Shown here: in pieces, positions 60,585 through 64,000 of the stretch | Numbering within the stretch: the first letter of the stretch is position 1 | How the letters are laid out: each line of letters opens with the position of its first letter | Source of the DNA: Crassaminicella thermophila | Lineage (GTDB): Bacteria; Bacillota; Clostridia; Peptostreptococcales; Thermotaleaceae | Direction of reading: 5' to 3' | Length of the DNA stretch: 64,000 nucleotides | Assembly: GCF_008152325.1 (NCBI RefSeq) | Contig: NZ_CP042243.1 | Coordinates: 351,026-415,025 of the forward strand | Notes under the pieces: generated by a model | What the model was told of the DNA's origin: nothing | Seen by the model: the letters and a program-made list of their open reading frames with translations, nothing else | Databases searched by the model: none | Translations under genes and position numbers: made by a program

Positions 60585-63158
60585 ATGCTAAGGAAAGAAA
60601 TTATAGATAATATGAAACACATTGTTGATAACTGTATGGGGGATTCAAACCCTGCATGTGTGGCAAGTTGTCCAATGCATACAAACGTAAAAGAATATGT
60701 AAGACTTATTGGAGAAGGTAATGGAAAAGAAGCAATTAAGGTAATAAGAGAAAAGTTATTTATTCCGAAAATTTTAGGAAGAGTCTGTGCCCATCCTTGT
60801 GAATATAATTGTAAGTGGAACGAAGGAAATAATCCAATGTCTATTGCAGGATTAAAAAGATATGCAGCAGATAATTTTGATAATCCTAAGGATTGGGATT
60901 TAAATATTAAGCCTGAAAATGGTAAAAAAGTAGCAATAATAGGTGCAGGGCCAGCTGGGGCACAGGCAGCGCTAGATTTAAGAAAAGAAGGATTCTTGGT
61001 AACGGTATTTGATAAATTAGAAGTTTATGGAGGAATGATGAGAGTAGGAATTCCTGAATATAGACTTCCAAGAAATATTATTGATTTAGAGTACTCCTAT
61101 TTGGAGAAAATAGGAATAGATTTTAAAATGGGTGTTGAAGTTGGAAAAGATATAAGCCTTGAGGATATAAAAGAAGAATTTGATGCGGTTATAGTAGCTG
61201 TTGGAAAACATGCAGGAAGAGTAGATGAATCTTTAAGAAACCATGATGCAAAAGGAATATTTAGTGCAGCAGAATATTTAAAAGAAATTTCTCTGACAAG
61301 AAATGTTAAGAATATAGGTAAAAAAGTTGCTATAATTGGTGGTGGAGATGTTGCAATGGACTGTGCAAGATCTTCATTAAGAATTTCTGAAGTAGAAGAA
61401 GTTTATTCTGTGTGTTTAGAGAAAAATTTTGATGAAATGATGGCATCTATGCATGAAATAGAGGGTGCTATAAAAGAAGGCGTTAAATTTAATCATGCAT
61501 TTGCAATTAAAAAAATTTTAGTAGATGAGAATAAACGAGTAACAGGAATTGAACTTAAAAAATGTTTATCTATATTTGATGAGAATGGAAATTTTGCTCC
61601 AAAATTTGATGAAAGTGAAACAAAATTAATTGAGGTTGATACAATCGTATTTGCAATAGGGCAAAGTGTAGATGCATCATTTGACGAAAAAGATTCTTTA
61701 GAGAAAAGAAGAAATGGAACCTTTGAATGTGATTTATTAACCCTTCAATCAGCTTCAGACAAAAAAATATTTATAGCAGGAGATGCTAGTGGAAATTCAG
61801 CTATCGTTGTGCAAGCTATGGCTACAGGAAGACGTGCGGCAAAATCGGTAGTTAGATTTTTAAATGGACAAGATTTAAGGATTGGCAGAAGCATGGAAGA
61901 AGAATTTTCATATGAAACAAAATTGAATGTACCAATTGATTGGGATACAATAGAAAAAGTTGAAAGAAAAGAAATGAGAGAAATTGATATAACTAAGAGA
62001 ATAAAATCATTCGATGAAGTTTTATTAGGGTTTACAAAAGAAGAAGCAGAAAAAGAAGCATCAAGGTGTCTTCAGTGTGAGTGTAAGCTTTGTATGGAAG
62101 AGTGCTTAATGTTAAGAGAATTTACTGATTGTCCTAAAACATTATTAAAAGAATATCTTGAAAAAGGATATGAAAATATGGATCCATTAATTGCATATTC
62201 TTGTAACCAATGTAGCCAATGTACAATAAAATGTCCAAATGATTTTGAAATTAAGCCAATCTTTGATGAAATTAGAAAAGAATATGTTAAGAAAAATGGT
62301 GGAAACTCACCTCTTAAAGGACATAAATCATTAGATGCAGCAATTGCATTAGATTGTAGTGAAAAGCATTCAACTTACGTAAAAGCACAAAATGGAAAGA
62401 AAACAAAATATGTGCTTATACCAGGATGTACAGTGCCTGTATATAGTCCTGAATTAGTTGAGAAAACTTTAGTGCATTTAAAAGATGCATTAGATGGAGA
62501 AGTAGGCGCAGTTTTACAATGTTGTGCAATACCTACAAATATGATAGGCGAAGAAGAGAAATTCAAAAAAAGATTTGAAATGGTTCAAAATTCAATTGAT
62601 GAAACAGGTGCAGATGTAATTGTAACTCTTTGTCCGTCATGCTATTTAACTTACCAAAAATATGCAAAACAAGATGTAATTGCATATTGGGATTTAATAC
62701 GAAAGATTGGGCTGCCAAATGGACAAAAAGGAATAGGAAAAAATTCTGATGTAGTATTTAATATCCATGATTCATGTCCAACTAGACATGTAACATCTCA
62801 TCATGAAAGTATAAGATGGATTTTAAAAGAATTAGGATATAAAGTAGAGGAAATGAATAATATAAGAGAAAATACAAGATGCTGTGGAGTAGGGGGAATG
62901 GCTGGTTGTGTAAACCCTGGATTGCAGGAAAAAGTATTGAATAGAAGAGTAAAAGATGCTACACAAGAACATATAGTTTCATATTGTGGATCATGTAGAG
63001 GATCTATGGAAACAGGTGGACTTGATTCACTTCATATTTTAGATCTAATTCATGGAAAAACATATATGAAAAAAGATGCTAAGAAGAGAAATGTAATAGG
63101 TGATGCTAGCGTAAAAAATAGACTAGAAACAAAAGCTAGATTTAATAAATACAAATAA
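60585..63158 (+). CDS. FAD/NAD(P) oxidoreductase fused to Hdr/GlpC-like iron-sulfur and CCG domains
   Basis: 857 residues. Order: N-terminal 4Fe-4S part as in GltD (CVASCPMHTN, CAHPCEYNC); FAD-binding GAGPAGAQAALDLRKEG (about 118); NAD(P)-binding IIGGGDVAMDCARSS (about 250); then a ferredoxin-like part CNQCSQCTIKCP (about 540) and two cysteine-rich CCG-type domains (CCAIPTN; DSCPTRH; RCCGVGGMAG; CGSCRGSMETGG). The first half resembles glutamate synthase small subunit, the second HdrD/GlpC. It should move electrons between NAD(P)H and another acceptor. ATG 60585 after GGGAGG. Confidence 0.85.
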   Translation: MLRKEIIDNMKHIVDNCMGDSNPACVASCPMHTNVKEYVRLIGEGNGKEAIKVIREKLFIPKILGRVCAHPCEYNCKWNEGNNPMSIAGLKRYAADNFDNPKDWDLNIKPENGKKVAIIGAGPAGAQAALDLRKEGFLVTVFDKLEVYGGMMRVGIPEYRLPRNIIDLEYSYLEKIGIDFKMGVEVGKDISLEDIKEEFDAVIVAVGKHAGRVDESLRNHDAKGIFSAAEYLKEISLTRNVKNIGKKVAIIGGGDVAMDCARSSLRISEVEEVYSVCLEKNFDEMMASMHEIEGAIKEGVKFNHAFAIKKILVDENKRVTGIELKKCLSIFDENGNFAPKFDESETKLIEVDTIVFAIGQSVDASFDEKDSLEKRRNGTFECDLLTLQSASDKKIFIAGDASGNSAIVVQAMATGRRAAKSVVRFLNGQDLRIGRSMEEEFSYETKLNVPIDWDTIEKVERKEMREIDITKRIKSFDEVLLGFTKEEAEKEASRCLQCECKLCMEECLMLREFTDCPKTLLKEYLEKGYENMDPLIAYSCNQCSQCTIKCPNDFEIKPIFDEIRKEYVKKNGGNSPLKGHKSLDAAIALDCSEKHSTYVKAQNGKKTKYVLIPGCTVPVYSPELVEKTLVHLKDALDGEVGAVLQCCAIPTNMIGEEEKFKKRFEMVQNSIDETGADVIVTLCPSCYLTYQKYAKQDVIAYWDLIRKIGLPNGQKGIGKNSDVVFNIHDSCPTRHVTSHHESIRWILKELGYKVEEMNNIRENTRCCGVGGMAGCVNPGLQEKVLNRRVKDATQEHIVSYCGSCRGSMETGGLDSLHILDLIHGKTYMKKDAKKRNVIGDASVKNRLETKARFNKYK

Positions 63159-63163
63159 TATAA

Positions 63164-63204
63164 AAGCACCTTCTGACAAATTAAAGTTGGAAGGTGTTTT
63201 TGTA
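63164..63204 (+). terminator. Terminator of the sigma-54 operon
   Basis: CACCTTC (63167-63173) pairs with GAAGGTG (63190-63196) around a 16-base loop, followed by TTTTTG. Confidence 0.65.
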
Positions 63205-63321
63205 TACATATTTAATTATTTTTTTCTTTTTTATTAATAAAAATTTAAGAATTTGTTTCTGATTTGCTAATTTTTACAATTTAAGATAGAGGTATAAGAA
63301 AATAAAGGATGGTGATCAAGA

Positions 63322-64000
63322 TTGAACAAAGATCCTAAAAATATATTAGGAAGGATATCAGAATTTTTCATTGGAAATTTTAGAGTTGTTTACTTAATCA
63401 TTATAGCTATATTTTTATTAGGTTTTCAAGCTTATATAACTTTGCCAAGAGAAGAAATGCCAGAAATTACATTGCCCTTTGCAACTATTACTACAACCTA
63501 TACAGGAGCAGCACCTCAGGAAATTGAAAGCTTGATTACAGATAAAATAGAAGCCAAGTTAAAAAATGTAGATGATGTAAAATCTATCATCTCTACATCA
63601 AGCAATGGAATTTCAAGTATTACTGTTGAATTTGAAATTGGAACAGATATAAATGATAAAGTGAATGACATTCGAAATGAAATATCAGAAATTGAAAATG
63701 ATTTGCCTAAAGATAGTGATATGCCAATTGTTAAAGGTTTTCGTACAAGTGATAAATCAATCATGACCCTAAACATTAGTGGAGATTATGATTTAACCAT
63801 ATTAAAGGATATAGCAGAAAATATTCAAGATGAGATTGAAAAGATAGAGGGAATTAGTGAAGTGACTAGAACTGGTGGGGGTGATAGAGAAATTCATATA
63901 TATATAGACTCTACAAAACTAGCTACATATAATATCACTATTGATCAAATAAGAAATGCCATAGCCAATTCAAATATCACTGTTCCTGGTGGGGATATTG
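63322..64000 (+). CDS. RND-type efflux permease, N-terminal part (continues beyond the window)
   Basis: The frame is open from TTG 63322 (GGATGGTGATC before it) to the window end, 226 codons. The start MNKDPKNILGRISEFFIGNF is followed by one membrane segment (VVYLIIIAIFLLGFQAYITL) and a periplasmic-type part with REEMPEITLPFATITTTYTG and APQEIESLITDKIEAKLKNV. This matches AcrB-like RND permeases (LPREEMPE, GA(S/A)PxEIE). The substrate cannot be told. A small minus-strand frame inside it is discarded. Confidence 0.85.
   Translation, partial: MNKDPKNILGRISEFFIGNFRVVYLIIIAIFLLGFQAYITLPREEMPEITLPFATITTTYTGAAPQEIESLITDKIEAKLKNVDDVKSIISTSSNGISSITVEFEIGTDINDKVNDIRNEISEIENDLPKDSDMPIVKGFRTSDKSIMTLNISGDYDLTILKDIAENIQDEIEKIEGISEVTRTGGGDREIHIYIDSTKLATYNITIDQIRNAIANSNITVPGGDI

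Noticed and set aside
63516..63776. 86-residue minus-strand frame
   Set aside because: Lies inside the RND permease, whose + frame is open and shows family motifs.

Overview
The window comes from an AT-rich, anaerobic, endospore-forming member of the Clostridia. This rests on the Firmicute-type str-S10-spc-alpha gene order with rpsD inside it, strong AAGGAGG-type ribosome binding sites, many GTG/TTG starts, [FeFe]-hydrogenase-type proteins, and spore genes (cwlD, a ger receptor operon, alpha/beta SASPs, a Spo0E-like phosphatase). The genus cannot be fixed from sequence alone; a Clostridiaceae/Alkaliphilus/Crassaminicella-like organism would fit. No tRNA, rRNA or CRISPR was seen.

Bases 1-30616 are core expression machinery, all on the + strand: the 3' end of rpoB, rpoC, an L7Ae-like protein, rpsL, rpsG, fusA, tuf, the S10-spc-alpha block to rplQ (with secY, adk, map, a KOW protein, infA and rpmJ), then ecfA1-ecfA2-ecfT-truA and rplM-rpsI. 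Several gaps hold strong RNA hairpins or long structured leaders where translational autoregulation is plausible: before the L7Ae gene, rpsL-rpsG, before rpsJ, rpmJ-rpsM and before rplM.

Bases 30617-37300 are accessory. An IS3-family element (30672-32393) sits exactly in the loop of the rpsI terminator. After it come an AI-2E-type permease, a GNAT acetyltransferase, a 54-residue Spo0E-like phosphatase on the minus strand with a Spo0A-box-like sequence in its leader, a MazG-like protein, a lipoprotein peptidase and cwlD. A cluster of seven DnaA-box-like 9-mers precedes a 25-residue membrane micropeptide with its own RBS and terminator.

Bases 37317-42031 hold a four-gene redox operon: a 2Fe-2S thioredoxin-like ferredoxin, an [FeFe]-hydrogenase-like protein with a PAS domain, a SpoIIE-type phosphatase and a second [FeFe] hydrogenase. 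It looks like a sensory hydrogenase module. Bases 42108-48406 are a germinant-receptor operon of order A-C-D-C-B-B, followed by a serine hydrolase.

Bases 49478-56508 hold a palindromic element between two copies of one terminator, an MBL hydrolase and a small unknown gene, a tandem glycine riboswitch controlling a PTS-EIIC-like membrane protein, a ZnuABC-type metal ABC transporter, another MBL hydrolase and two divergent SASP genes. Bases 56619-63204 hold a polysaccharide deacetylase, then a divergent unit: a sigma-54 activator facing a sigma-54 promoter with an upstream inverted repeat, which should drive a DMT transporter and an 857-residue flavoprotein/Hdr-like fusion. The window ends inside an RND-type permease gene.
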